From Hydrogenophilales bacterium 16-64-46 (GTDB taxonomy: Bacteria; Pseudomonadota; Gammaproteobacteria; Burkholderiales; Thiobacillaceae): a stretch of DNA of 64,000 nucleotides. The notes below the pieces were generated by a model. It was given only the letters and a program-made list of their open reading frames with translations, did not search any database and was not told where the DNA came from. The stretch covers positions 124,001 through 188,000 of the forward strand of contig NCGY01000009.1 in assembly GCA_002281775.1 (NCBI GenBank), given 5' to 3'. Positions 29,705 to 41,100 of this stretch are shown here, one piece after another. Positions within the stretch are counted from its first letter, which is position 1. Each line of letters begins with the position of its first letter. The position numbers and the translations under genes were made by a program.

Positions 29705-31255
29705 ATGAACAAGTTTTCGGGGTGTCTGCTGATTCTGCTCTGGAGCATGCGCGCGGCCTGTGCGCAGGATGCGCAGTTCGACATATTCGAGTACCGGGTG
29801 GAAGGCGCGACGCTGCTGCCGGCGATTATGGTGGAGCAGGCGGTGTACCCGCACCTGGGCGAAGGCCGCACGCTGGCCGACGTGGAAAAGGCGCGCGAGG
29901 CGCTGGAGCAGGCCTACCACGCCGCCGGCTACCTGACGGTGCTGGTGAGCATTCCGCCGCAGAAGGTGGACGACAAGCTGGTGCGGCTCGCCGTCACCGA
30001 AGCGCCGGTGGAGCGCCTGCGCGTGGTCGAGTCGCGCTATTTCAGCCTGGGCGAGATCAAGGCCGGGGTGCCGCAGCTGGCCGAGGGCACGGTGCCGAAC
30101 TTTCCGCAGATGCAGAAGGAGCTGGCGGCGCTCAATAAATCGCCCGACCGCCGCATCACGCCGGTGCTGCGGCCCGGCAAGACGCCCGGCACGGTCGAGG
30201 TCGACCTCAAGGTGAAGGACGAATTGCCGCTGCACGGCAACGTCGAGCTGAACGACCGTTATAGCCAGGACACCACGCGCACCCGGCTCACCGCCAATCT
30301 GCGCTGGGACAACCTGTGGCAGCAGCAGCACGGCCTCGGCATCACCGTGCAGACCGCGCCCGAGGAACCGGACGAAAGCCGTGTGTTCTCGGCGAGCTAC
30401 ACCTGGCCGCTGGCCTCGGGCAACTACCTGGCGTTCTACGCTGTGAAATCCGATTCCGACGTGGCGGCGGTGGGCACGCTCAACGTGCGCGGCAACGGCG
30501 TGATCGCCGGCGCACGCTACATCCTGCCCTTGCGCAGCAAATGGGACGGCTTCTTCCATACCGCGACGCTGGGGGCGGACTACAAGAACTTCGACCAGTC
30601 GGTGGCGCTCATCGACGGCGGCAGCTTCGACACGCCGCTGTCCTACCTGCCGTTCACCCTGGGCTGGGACGGCACCTGGCTGTCGCAGGGTCGCATCAGC
30701 AAAGCCGGCGTGTCGTTCAACTTCCAGATGCGCGGCCTGGTCGCGGACGCGCAGGAATTTGCCGACAAGCGTTTCAAGGGCCGGCCCGACTACGCCTACC
30801 TGCGCGGCACGTTCTCGCACGAGGAAACCTGGCCCGCCGGCTGGGGGCTGAACCTGAAAGGCAGCTGGCAGGTCGCGTCGCAGCCGCTTGTGTCCAACGA
30901 ACAATTCGCCATCGGCGGTGTGGATACCGTACGCGGTTATCTCGAATCCGCCGCGCTGGGCGAAAACGGCCTGGCACTGTCGCTGGAGGCGCGCACGCCC
31001 AATTTCGCACAGCATCTGGGGGCCGGGCTGGATGAGATCTACGCACTGGCCTTTTTCGACGGCGGAGAAGTGCGTGTGCGCGAACCCATTACCGCCGACG
31101 CGCGTTTCACGCTCGCCGGCACCGGGCTGGGTCTGCGCCTGAAGGGCTGGCGCGGGGTCTCGGCCGGGCTCGACTGGGCCGTGGCGCTCAACGATCTGGG
31201 CAGCACCGAAGAGGGCGACAGTCGGGCGCATTTCCGCTTGGGCTACGAGTGGTGA
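29705..31255 (+). CDS. Two-partner secretion transporter TpsB (FhaC/ShlB family)
   Basis: 516 residues. Signal peptide (1-20), POTRA_2 domain (about 24-100, DIFEYRVEGATLLPAIMVEQ), second POTRA domain (about 100-175, APVERLRVVESRYFSLGEI), then a 16-stranded outer-membrane barrel. The conserved barrel motif is VRGYLESAALGENG and the chain ends in an aromatic residue (GYEW). It would export the TpsA protein across the outer membrane. ATG 29705 is chosen because the signal peptide starts there; upstream in-frame codons lie in the inverted repeat. The partner gene is 900 bp downstream behind a transposase unit. Confidence 0.93.
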   Translation: MNKFSGCLLILLWSMRAACAQDAQFDIFEYRVEGATLLPAIMVEQAVYPHLGEGRTLADVEKAREALEQAYHAAGYLTVLVSIPPQKVDDKLVRLAVTEAPVERLRVVESRYFSLGEIKAGVPQLAEGTVPNFPQMQKELAALNKSPDRRITPVLRPGKTPGTVEVDLKVKDELPLHGNVELNDRYSQDTTRTRLTANLRWDNLWQQQHGLGITVQTAPEEPDESRVFSASYTWPLASGNYLAFYAVKSDSDVAAVGTLNVRGNGVIAGARYILPLRSKWDGFFHTATLGADYKNFDQSVALIDGGSFDTPLSYLPFTLGWDGTWLSQGRISKAGVSFNFQMRGLVADAQEFADKRFKGRPDYAYLRGTFSHEETWPAGWGLNLKGSWQVASQPLVSNEQFAIGGVDTVRGYLESAALGENGLALSLEARTPNFAQHLGAGLDEIYALAFFDGGEVRVREPITADARFTLAGTGLGLRLKGWRGVSAGLDWAVALNDLGSTEEGDSRAHFRLGYEW

Positions 31256-31318
31256 GCCAGCAGCGTTGGCGGCTGTCGGCAAGGTCCGACCTACGGTTAC
31301 GGGTGGTGAGTCAGCGCC

Positions 31319-31342
31319 GTAGGGCGGGAACACTTTCCCGCC
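31319..31342 (+). repeat. REP palindrome a
   Basis: GTAG followed by GGCGGGAA, CACT, TTCCCGCC. The 5' GTAG tetranucleotide and the palindrome are the form bound by RAYT transposases. Confidence 0.8.
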
Positions 31343-31355
31343 ACCCCGGGATGCC

Positions 31356-31853
31356 TCACTCCAGGTGCAGGTTCCGGAGGCTTTCCGGTTCGTGTCTGCC
31401 CCAGCCGGGCGGGTAGGCCCCGCGGGCCTGCCAGGCGGCGAAGGAGGAATGCGGCCAGTCGCCCGGATGGTTGCAATGGCCGTGTTTGACGGGGTTGTAG
31501 TGGAGGTAGTCGAGGTGTCGCTGAAAGTCGGCTTCGTCGCGGATGAGGTGGTCATAGAAGCGCGGCTGCCACAGCGGCTCGGAGGCTTCGCCGCAGGCCT
31601 TGAGCGCCCAGCTAGCGTCGCGCTTGAAGGCGGCGACGACCGCCGAAAAGTTGCCGTCCTGCGCCTCGAACAACCAGTGCAGGTGGTCGGGAAGGATGAC
31701 GTGGGCCAGATGGCGGAAGGGGTGTTTTTCGTGGGTGCGATGCATCGAGACCGAGAGTTGCGCGGCATGGGTCGCGAGCCAGGGACGACGGTGGTGCGCC
31801 ACCAGCGTTACGAAAACCGGTGCGGCCAGATAGTGGCGTCGGTAGTTGGGCAT
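31356..31853 (-). CDS. REP-associated tyrosine transposase (RAYT)
   Basis: 165 residues from ATG 31853. IS200-like Y1 transposase fold: PNYRRHYLAAPVFVTLVAHH, the metal-binding HxH of LPDHLHWLFEAQ, and the catalytic Tyr in HLDYLHYNPVKHG. RAYTs are single-copy domesticated transposases that cleave REP hairpins at GTAG. Three matching REPs flank this gene. An in-frame upstream ATG (31907) would run into REP b and is rejected. The frame is intact, so the gene is probably functional. Confidence 0.92.
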   Translation of the reverse strand: MPNYRRHYLAAPVFVTLVAHHRRPWLATHAAQLSVSMHRTHEKHPFRHLAHVILPDHLHWLFEAQDGNFSAVVAAFKRDASWALKACGEASEPLWQPRFYDHLIRDEADFQRHLDYLHYNPVKHGHCNHPGDWPHSSFAAWQARGAYPPGWGRHEPESLRNLHLE

Positions 31854-31894
31854 GCAGGAAGCGTAGCACGCACGTGGTGGGCAAGGGCTGCGCC

Positions 31895-31916
31895 GTAGCG
31901 GGAACACTTTCCCGCC
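31895..31916 (+). repeat. REP palindrome b
   Basis: GTAGCGGGAACACTTTCCCGCC; same loop CACT as units a and c with a two-base shorter left arm. About 40 bp upstream of the RAYT start. Confidence 0.75.
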
Positions 31917-31942
31917 GCAGCGCGCGGCTTGGTGTCGAGAAC

Positions 31943-31985
31943 GTCGGCAAGGTGTTGCCGACCTACGGCTACGAGTGGTGAGTCA
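31943..31985 (+). repeat. Direct repeat flanking the RAYT unit, right copy
   Basis: Matches 31275-31314 apart from a small insertion (GGTGTTGCC versus GGTCC) and a few substitutions. Both contain GACCTACGG and end with the tpsB 3'-end sequence GGCTACGAGTGGTGAG or a close variant. Confidence 0.7.
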
Positions 31986-31993
31986 GTTGCGAA

Positions 31994-32017
31994 GTAGGGC
32001 GGGAACACTTTCCCGCC
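31994..32017 (+). repeat. REP palindrome c
   Basis: Identical to REP a over 24 bp (GTAG, GGCGGGAA, CACT, TTCCCGCC). All three REPs lie in the same orientation. Confidence 0.8.
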
Positions 32018-32036
32018 GGGATTAAGGGGGCAGGCA

Positions 32037-32092
32037 TGAGCCATGCGGCTTATGCGGATTGCAACCTGCATTTCAAATTTGAAAATTAAGGT
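32037..32092 (+). promoter_or_regulatory. Palindrome-type promoter 5 (tpsA)
   Basis: TGAGCC-ATGC-GGCTTA (32037-32052), half-site ATTTCAA (32070-32076, 4 of 7), 10 bp, -10 TAAGGT (32087-32092): 50 bp from palindrome start, one helical turn shorter than promoters 1-4. The half-site lies in an AT-rich palindrome TTTCAAATTTGAAA. This lets tpsA be transcribed independently of tpsB. Confidence 0.5.
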
Positions 32093-32155
32093 CATTGCGC
32101 AAGACAGGCGTGCCGGCATCGTTCCGGAATGCGCGCCTGCAATCGGAGAAAAACC

Positions 32156-35100
32156 ATGAATCGCAACCGCTATCGTCTGGTGTTCAACGCGTCGTCGGGA
32201 ATGATGACGCCGGTGGCGGAGACCGCGCGCCGGCAAGGCAAATCCGCTGCTGGCGGGGCGCTGGCGCTGGCCGGTGCGCTCCTTGCCGGCACGGCGGGGG
32301 CGGAACTGCCGGTGGCGAGTTCGGGCGTGGGCATTCCGGCCTTCGTCACGCAGGGGCAGGCGGCGTATCAGGTCAACGGCACGCAGGCTGTCGTCAACCA
32401 GGTGGGCAAGACCTCGGTGCTGAACTGGCAGAGCTTCAATGTCAGCGCCGGTCACGACGTGCAGTTCCGCCAGGTGGACAGCCTTGCCACCAACAATCTG
32501 GTGCAGGGCGCGAGTTTCACCTCGCTCAACCGCATCTGGGACATCAACCCTAGTGTGATCGCGGGCAGCATTTCGCAGGCGGCGGGGCAAAAGGCGAACA
32601 TCATCCTGGTGAACTCGAACGGCATCGCCTTCATGGGCGGGTCGCAGGTCAACCTCAACAGCTTCACGGCGTCCACCCTCGACATGGACGAGCAGTTCCT
32701 CGACACCTTCCTGCCACTGGGCGAAACAAGCCCGCAGTTCGAGAACGCGCTCGACGGCAGCGCGGCGCGCGGGTTCATCAAGGTGTTCGAGGGCGCGCAG
32801 ATCACCGCCGGCAGCCAGGGCCGCGTGATGCTGTTCGCCCCCACCGTGAGCAATGCCGGTACGATCACCGCCGATGACGGGCAGGTGATTCTCGGCGCGG
32901 CGAGCAAGGTCTACCTGCGCGCCGGCGGCAGTGAGCTGAACGGCTTGCTGATCGAAGTGGACAGCCCGGCCGGTCTGGCCAGTTTCGACACCCTGAATCC
33001 GGACGTGGCCGACGGCCAGCTCGACGGCGAGACGGTGAGCCTGGCCGACCCGGCCGGCGACCGTCTGGGCCATGTCAGCAATCTGGGCGAGATTTCCACG
33101 CCGCGCGGCAACGTGACCATGGTGGGTTACGCGGTGAACCAGATGGGCATCGCCCGGGCCACGACCTCGGTGGTGGCCAACGGCTCGATCTATCTGATGG
33201 CAAAGGACACCGCCGCCGACGTGGCGACGCAGACGCCGGGTTCGACGCGCGCCGGCCGCGTGACGCTGGGTGAAAACAGCCTCACCGAAATCCTGCCGGA
33301 AACGGCGGATACGGCGACGACGCAGGACGGCAGCGCCGGTACCGACCTCGAACGCGAATCCTATGTGCTGGTGCTGGGCCAGGATGTGCGCCTCGAAGGC
33401 GCGGGCGAGGACGGCCTGGGCGGCGCGCGCATCGTCGCGCCCTCGGGCGTGGTCGACCTGATCGCGGTGGACAACCCCAAGATCGATTACCTGCCGGGCG
33501 GCGCGAGCGATATCTTCAGCGGCACCAGCCTGGCGTCGGGCGCAGCGCGCGTGCATCTGGGCAGCGGTGCGACGATCGACGTGTCGGGGCTGGAGAACGT
33601 GGAAGTGGCTGCCGGTCGCAGCGTGATCGAGATCGAACTGCGCGGCGACGAGCTGAAGGACTCGCCGGTCAACCAGGACGGCCCGCTGCGCGGACAGAAG
33701 GTCTATATCGACATCGATCTCGCGCTCGCACAGTCGGACGCCGGTGAATCCACGCTGGTGGCGCGCGACACGCTGCTCAACCTGAAGGCGCAGCAGCAGC
33801 GCACGGTGGCCGAGCGTTCCACCGCGGGCGGCACGGTCAACGTGTTTTCCAAGGGCGAAGCGATCGTCGAATCGGGTGTGACGGTGGACCTGTCCGGCGG
33901 CAGTCTGAGCCATGCAGCGGGCAACGTGAAGACAACCCTGCTCAGCAGTAACGGCGAGCTGGTCGATCTTTCGCTCGCCAGCGCCGAAGTGCGTTACGAC
34001 GGCATCGCCACGCGCTACGTCATCGACTACGGCCGCTGGAATGTGCAGGAGGTGATCGACCTCGGCCAGAGCTACCGCTACGAAGCCGGCTACCAGGAAG
34101 GCAACAACGCCGGCAGCCTGCAAACCTTCGGCATCGGCGCACTGTATGCGCAGCCGACCGTGGTCGGCACCACCGTCACCGGCGAGCGGCAGCGTGAACT
34201 CGGCCTGCAACCACAGGGCGCGCACTGGATCGTGGGTTACGACGATACCTCGTCGAGCGACAAGAACCGGGTCGAGGCCGGCGGCATCGTCACCGAGAAC
34301 TACAAGCTCGACCAGGCGGTCGAGCTCGTCGCCGGCGGCGTCGCACTGGCCGATGGCTTTGGCTTTGGAGATGCGCTCGCGGACGAACTGCGCGACACGC
34401 TCGCGCTCGACGCCGGCGTGATCGGCGAGGGCCGGGTGGCGCACCTGACCGTGCTGTCGAACCAGGCGGTCACGGTGCGCGACGCGATCGTTGCGCCGCA
34501 GGGTGGCAGTGTCACGCTTACCGGTGCCGGCATCGAGGTGGCGGCCGACATCACCGCCCTGGCCGGCGACATCACGCTGACCGCGCGCAACACCGCCAGC
34601 CAGCTGCCCACAGCACTGCCCGCGCCGACGCTCGAAATCGCCGACGGCGTGAGCCTGACCACCCGTGCGGGCTGGAGCAACGATCTGCCGGCGCTGGGCG
34701 CGCGCGGCACGCAGGCCCCGCTGGTCGACGGCGGCAGCATCGCGCTGGTCGCGCAAACGGTGTCTGACGGGCCGGACAGTTACCTCGCGCGCGGTGAGGT
34801 GCGGCTGGGCGATGGCGTGACGCTCGACGCCGACGGCGGGGCCTGGCTGAAAGCCAACGGCGATCTGGTGGGCGGTGACGGTGGCGCGATCACGGTGAGC
34901 GGCTACGACGTCAGCGGGCTCGACGGCGTCGATTTCCATGCCTACGGCGTCGATGCCGGCGGCGCGCTGCGGCTCGGCAGCCATCGCATTGCCATCGGCG
35001 GGGCAGCGGCGGCTGAGGCGGGCCTGCTCCAGCTTGACTCCGCGCTGTTCGAAGCGGGCGGCTTTGCGAGCTATCGCCTCGATGCCCTTGAGGCGCTGAC

Positions 35101-38100
35101 CCTGGCGGCGGATGCGACGATTGCGCCGGTGATGCAAAACCGCGAATTGCAGCTCGCCAGCTTCACCCAGGCGAGCGGCGACAGTCTCGCCGCGCTCGGT
35201 ACGCTGGGGGTGCGCGACGACCGTGTGCGCGAGGCGGTCGACGTGTCGTTGTCCGCCCGCCAGAACACGGCGGAGAGCGGCACGCTCACGGTGGCAAGCG
35301 GGGCGTCCATCATGCTCGATCCGGGCGCACGGCTGACGCTGGACGCCTTCGAGCAGGTGGCGATAGACGGCCTGTTGCGTGCAAACGGCGGCGAGATCGT
35401 CGTGACCAGCGAGCGCGAGGTGGCGATCGGCAGCGAGGCATCACTCGACGTGTCGGGCGTGGCCCTTACCTATATTGACAGCCAGGGGCTGACCCAGGGC
35501 GAGGTGCTGGCGGGGGGCCTCATTGATCTGGCCGGGCAACGGGTCAGCGCCGAGGCGGGGTCGCGCCTCGACGTGTCGGGTGCCGCCCCGGTGCAGCTCG
35601 ACGTACTCAACGAAAGCGGCGGCCTCGGTCGAGTGGTCGGCAGCGAGGCGGGCACGCTTCGGGTGTACGCCGACGCCAGCATCCGTCTCGACGGCGACAT
35701 GGCGGCAGCTGGCGGATCGGACACGCTCGATGGCGGCAGTTTCGAAGCGACGCTGGGGCGCTTCGTCGAGCCGGGGCCGGGGCAGAGCCTGCAGCCCGCA
35801 GTGCTGCGTCTTGCCGCCGAAGTGGCGCCGGGGCAGGACGACGGCGAGACGCGGCTGGATGCGACGCGACTCGAAGACGCCGGCTTCGACCGGCTGATAC
35901 TGTCGAGCCGCGATGCCATCCGGCTGGAAGACGGCTTAGACCTTGGCGCGGCGCGCGCGCTGCCGCTGCGCGAAGTAACGCTGGACGCGGCCGCGATCCT
36001 CAGCGACGGCGGCGACGCCCGCGTGCAGGCCGATGCCCTCATCGTCGGCAACCTGGATCCGACCCGCCGTGCCGCCTCCAGTGCTACCACCGACAGCGGC
36101 ACGCTCGCGCTGGAGGCACGCTTGCTCGATCTGGTCGGCAGCTTCGAATTTGGCGGCATGGCCGCCATCGATCTGGTGGGTTCGGAGATGGTGCGGTTCA
36201 GCGGCGTGACGGCCGGTACGACGCAGCCGGTCGCCGAGGTGACCGCCGCCGCCGACCTCAGCATCCATGCCAGCGTCGTCGCCCCGGCGACCTACACCCT
36301 GGCCCGCCTGGTCGCGCCCGGCCACAGCGTGCGTTTCAGCCGCACCAGCGATGCACCGGTGCAACCGCTGTCTGCACTCGGCAGCCTCACCGTGGTGGCG
36401 GGCGACATCGTGCAGGACGGCAATCTATGGGCACCGTTCGGCCAGCTCGAATTCGAGGCGACCGGTTCACTGGTGTTCGCGCCCGGCAGCCTGACCTCGG
36501 TGGCGGCCGACGCCAACAGCCTGATCCCGTTCGGCAAGACGCAGAACGGCCGCGACTGGGTGGTTGACCTCGATCCCGCCAACGTGCCGGCCGGGCAGCT
36601 TGTTGTGGACGCGCTGCCGGACAAGGCGATCCGGGTGTCGGCCGCCACGGTCGAGATGCAGGACGGTGCGCGCATCGACCTGTCCGGCGGCGGCGACCTG
36701 CAGGCCTACGAATTCACCGTCGGCCCCGGCGGCTCGCGCGATATTCTTGCCGACGCCAATACCTACGCCATCTTGCCCGGCTACAGCGGCGGCTTTGCCC
36801 CCGCCGACGCGCAGGAGGATTTCGACCGCGCCAGCGGCGAGGCGGTCTATCTGTCGGGTGTGCCGGGTCTGGCAGACGGTATCTACACCCTGCTGCCGGC
36901 GCATTACGCGTTGCTGCCGGGGGCCTACGCGGTGCAGCTCGACAGCGGCACGGGTAGCGTGCTGCCGGGTCAGGCCTACAGCCGCCAGGACGGCGTGCGC
37001 ATCGCCGCCGGTTACGTCACCGACACCCGCACCGGTGCGCCAGTCGACGCCGAATGGCAGGGGGTGGTCGTGATGACGCACGAGCAGGTGAGGGCGCGTT
37101 CCGAGTTCACGCTCACCCGGGCATCGGACTTCTTCGTCGACGGCTCACCGTTGCCAGTCGACGCCGGGCTCCTGTCGATCAGCACCCTGGGCAGCGGTGC
37201 CGGTGCGCTCGCGCTCGACGCGCTCTACGACCTGGCAGCGGGCGAGGGGGGGCGTGGCGCGCAGGTCGACATCAGCGCGCTGAACCTGGTCGTGGGCGAT
37301 GCCGGTACATTGCCCGCCGACCCCGACGCGGTCCTGCTCGACACCGCCGACCTCAACGCGCTGGGAGCCGACAGCCTGCTGCTCGGGGCCACCCGGCAGA
37401 CCACCGACGGCGTCACCACGCTCGAAGTGGGCAGCACTAGCCTCACGCTCGCCAACGACGCCGCCAGTGCGCTGGTGGCCGGCGAGGTGATGCTGGCGGC
37501 AAGCGACACCCTGACCCTGGCGGCGGACAGCACCATCGTCGCCGAAGGCGGCGGCCCGACCGCGGCCACCTATGAAACCGCGGGCAACGGTGCTTTCGTG
37601 CGCGCGGCCTCGCACACCGCGCACTTCGCGCGCACCGGCAGCCCAGACCGCAGCAGTGGCACGCTGGTTGGTGCGGCGGACAGCGTCATCACCGCTGCCG
37701 CCTCGATCATTCTCGATGCCACAGCGGATAATCTCTACGCCGGCGACGCGCGCTTCGCGCAGGACGGCGCGGCGGTGCCGGGTCAGCTCGCCGTCGGGGC
37801 CACCCGCATCAGCTTCGGCGAGGTGCCGACCGGGGTCGAGGGGCTGCGCTTCGACCAGGCGGCGCTGGACGCGCTCGATCTGGCCAATTTGAGCCTGGTC
37901 AGCTACTCCACCCTTGATTTCTACGGCGAAGTGACGCTTGGTGCGCTGGATGCGGCCGGCCAGCCGGTGCTGCAATCCCTCACCCTGCAGGGCGCGGGGC
38001 TGGCGGGCATCGACAACACGGGTAGCACAGCGACCATCCGGGCGCAGTCGCTCAGTCTCGTCAATCCGGACTCGGCCGCGGTCTTCGTGCCGGGGGCGGC

Positions 38101-41100
38101 GACCGGCGACGGCAGCCTGCAACTGACCGCCGACGTGCTGACGCTGGGCGCGGGTGACAAGCGTATCGAGGGCTTCGGCTCGGTCGCCATCGTCGCCAAT
38201 GAAATCATCGGCGAATCCACCGGCACACTCGACGTCGCTTCGGCGCTTGCGATCGACGCTGCGCGCATCGGCGGCAGCAGTGCGGCCGAGCAGACGCTGC
38301 GTGTCGACGGCGCGCTGGCGGTCAACCGGCACGACGCCGACCGTGAGCTGGCGGCGGTCGACACGCTCGGTGCAGCGTGGACGATGCAGGCCGACCGTAT
38401 CGATTTCGACGGCGCGGTCGAATTGCCTTCAGGCCGGTTCACCCTGGAGGCCAGCGCAGGCGACGTGCACCTGGGCGAATCGGCCGATATCGACGTGGCC
38501 GGCCGCGAGGTGATGTTCTTTGATCTGGCCGAGCCGGGCTGGGGCGGCGAGGCGGTGCTGGCAAGCCAGGGTGGCGACGTGATCGTGGCCGACGGCGCGC
38601 GTGTCGATGTGTCCGCCGCTGCCGGCGGCGACGCCGGCAGCCTGACGGTGCGCGCCGCCGACGGCAGCTTCGTCGCGGGAGTCGACACCCTGACAGGCAC
38701 CGCTGCGGCGGATGCGGACGGCGCGCGCGGCGATGGTGCGCGCATCGACCTCGACCTCGGCACGCTGGTCGATTTTTCCGCGCTCAACGAGGTGCTCAAC
38801 AGCGGTGGCTTCGACGGCGCGCGCACGCTGCGGGTGCGCAGCGGCGACGTGAGCGTGGCGGCGACAGACCGTGTCGCCGCGCAATCGATCGCGCTGGCCG
38901 TCGACGCAGGCTCACTCAGCGTGGCGGGTGAGCTCGACGCGTCGGGTGAGCGTGGCGGCCGCATCCTGCTTTACGCCGATGGCGACGTGAACCTGCTGTC
39001 GGGTGCGCGGCTCGCGGCCCGGGCCAGCGGTACTGGCGAGACCGGCGGCGAGATCGTCATCGGCACGCTGGCAGGCAACCTGGATCTGGCGGCAGGCTCG
39101 CAGCTCGACACCACGGGTGGCGAGGGTGGTGAGCTCGGCAGCGTGCATCTGCGTGCCCCCCGGCTGACAGGAACCGACGTCGCCGTGACCGCGCTGGCGA
39201 GTGACATCGCCGGTGCCGGCGCGGTGTCGCTCGAGGCCGTGCAGACCTATACGGGCATTGCCACGCTCAACGCCACGGGCAGCAGCAGCGGCAGCACGCT
39301 GAGCCTGGAGACGATCGCCGCCGACAGCACGACGTTCGCGACAAACGCCGCCGCCATCGAAACCCGGCTCGGTATGTCCGGCAATCCGGACTTCCACCTG
39401 TTGGCCGGCGTCGAGGTGCGCGCCGACGGCGATCTGACACTGGCGCAGGACTGGAACCTGAAAGACCTGCGCGCCGGCGGTGAAGCCGGCGTGCTGACGC
39501 TGCGCGCAAACGGCGACCTGCTGCTCAACGCCAGTCTCTCTGACGGCTTCAGCCATGCGACGACGTGCACCACGGGGGCCTGTCCGACCGGCAGCACCAC
39601 AGGTACGCCGGCCACGTTGCTGAGCGACACGTCATGGGCATACCGGCTGGTGTCCGGCGCGGACAGCAGCGCCGCCGATCCGCTGGCGACCGTGGCCCAG
39701 GACGGAGCCGATGTCGTACTGGCGGCTGGCAAGCTGGTTCGCACCGGCACCGGCGATATCGAGATCGCATCCGGCGACGACATCCTGCTGGCCGATGCCA
39801 ATGCGGCCATCTACAGCGCTGGCAGCCTGGCTGACCCACTGACCGGGTTTACCGCACCTTCCACCACCCTGCGCGCGTCGTACAGCGATGACGGCGGGGA
39901 CGTGAGACTGATGGCACAGGACGACATCATCGGCAAACCGTCTGAGCAGCTCTTCACCGACTGGCTCTACCGCCAGGGCGCGATCAACACCACCGGTCTG
40001 TACGCCCAGCAGACCTCCTGGTGGGTGCGTTTCGACCAGTTCCGCCAGGGGGTCGGCGCGCTCGGCGGCGGTAGCGTCGACATCGTCGCCGGCGGCGACA
40101 TCCAGGATCTCTCGGCCAACGTCCCGACGCAGGCGCGCCTTACCGGCACCAGCCCGGATGCGGCCACCCTCGTGCTGTCGGGTGGCGACAGCATGGCGCT
40201 GCGCGCCGGCGGCGACATCCTCGGCGGCAGCTATTACATCGGCCAGGGCGAACTCGAGATCCGGGCGGGTGGCCAGATCACGGCGGGCGAGACGGCCATT
40301 AACTTCGACGCCGCACCGCTGGCGATGATCCTTGCGCTCGGCGAAGCCGACGTAAGCCTGCGGGCCGGTGGCGATATCGAGATTGCCAGCATCGTCGATC
40401 CGCATCTCATCCCGCAAAGCGCAGGCAACCTGATCCAGCCGCCGCTGATCCCGCTGCCGGCCAACCGGCGCGCCACGCTGTTCTCGGCCTATGGCGAAAG
40501 CGCCGGCGTGACCGCACGCAGCCTGACGGGCGACGTCGACTACGGTATCGGGTCGGGGCTGGATTCGGTCGCCTTCCCGACGCTGCTGGGCGGCAACCTC
40601 AACGGCGCGCAGATCGGGCTGGCCGACGCCTTCCTGCCCCCCAGCTTGAAGCTGATTGCCTTCCTCGGCGACGTGAGCGTGGGCGGGCCGAACAGCGGCA
40701 ACCTGACCCTGAGCCCCTCGCCGCTCGGCACGCTCGACCTGCTGGCGGGCGGATCGGTCGAGCTCGACAGCCACCTGACCCTGAGCGACATGGATCCCGA
40801 ATTCGTCACCGATCCACTCCGGCCCGCCGGCTCGCTCACGACGACGCTTTCCAGCCTGCTGATTCCGGCGCTGCTGGTCGACCCGTTCATCACCACCAGC
40901 AATGCCCACGCCGCCACCCCGGTGCACGCCGACGACCGCACGCCGGTCAGGGTCTACGCCCGCGAGGGCGATGTCGTCGGCGTCAACCTGCCGGGTCAGG
41001 GCAAGGTATTGAACGTGGCCAAGCCGGTAGACGTACGCGCCGGCAACGATATCGTCAACTTCAGCGTGATTGCACAGCACAACGATGCGACCGACGTGAG

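Larger units (their letters stand above)
31275..32017. mobile_element. REP/RAYT unit between tpsB and tpsA
   Basis: A RAYT transposase gene flanked by REP palindromes and by a ~40-bp direct repeat (31275-31314 and 31943-31985, beginning GTCGGCAAGG). The direct repeat ends in GGTTACGGGTGGTGAG or GGCTACGAGTGGTGAG, which is the sequence of the last codons of tpsB (31241-31256). The unit therefore sits exactly behind tpsB and carries copies of its 3' end, and it separates tpsB from tpsA. Confidence 0.75.

Noticed and set aside
31808..35137. 1109-codon minus-strand ORF across the tpsA start
   Set aside because: Low-complexity His/Arg/Ala translation, antisense to a clear TPS domain and crossing the REP unit.
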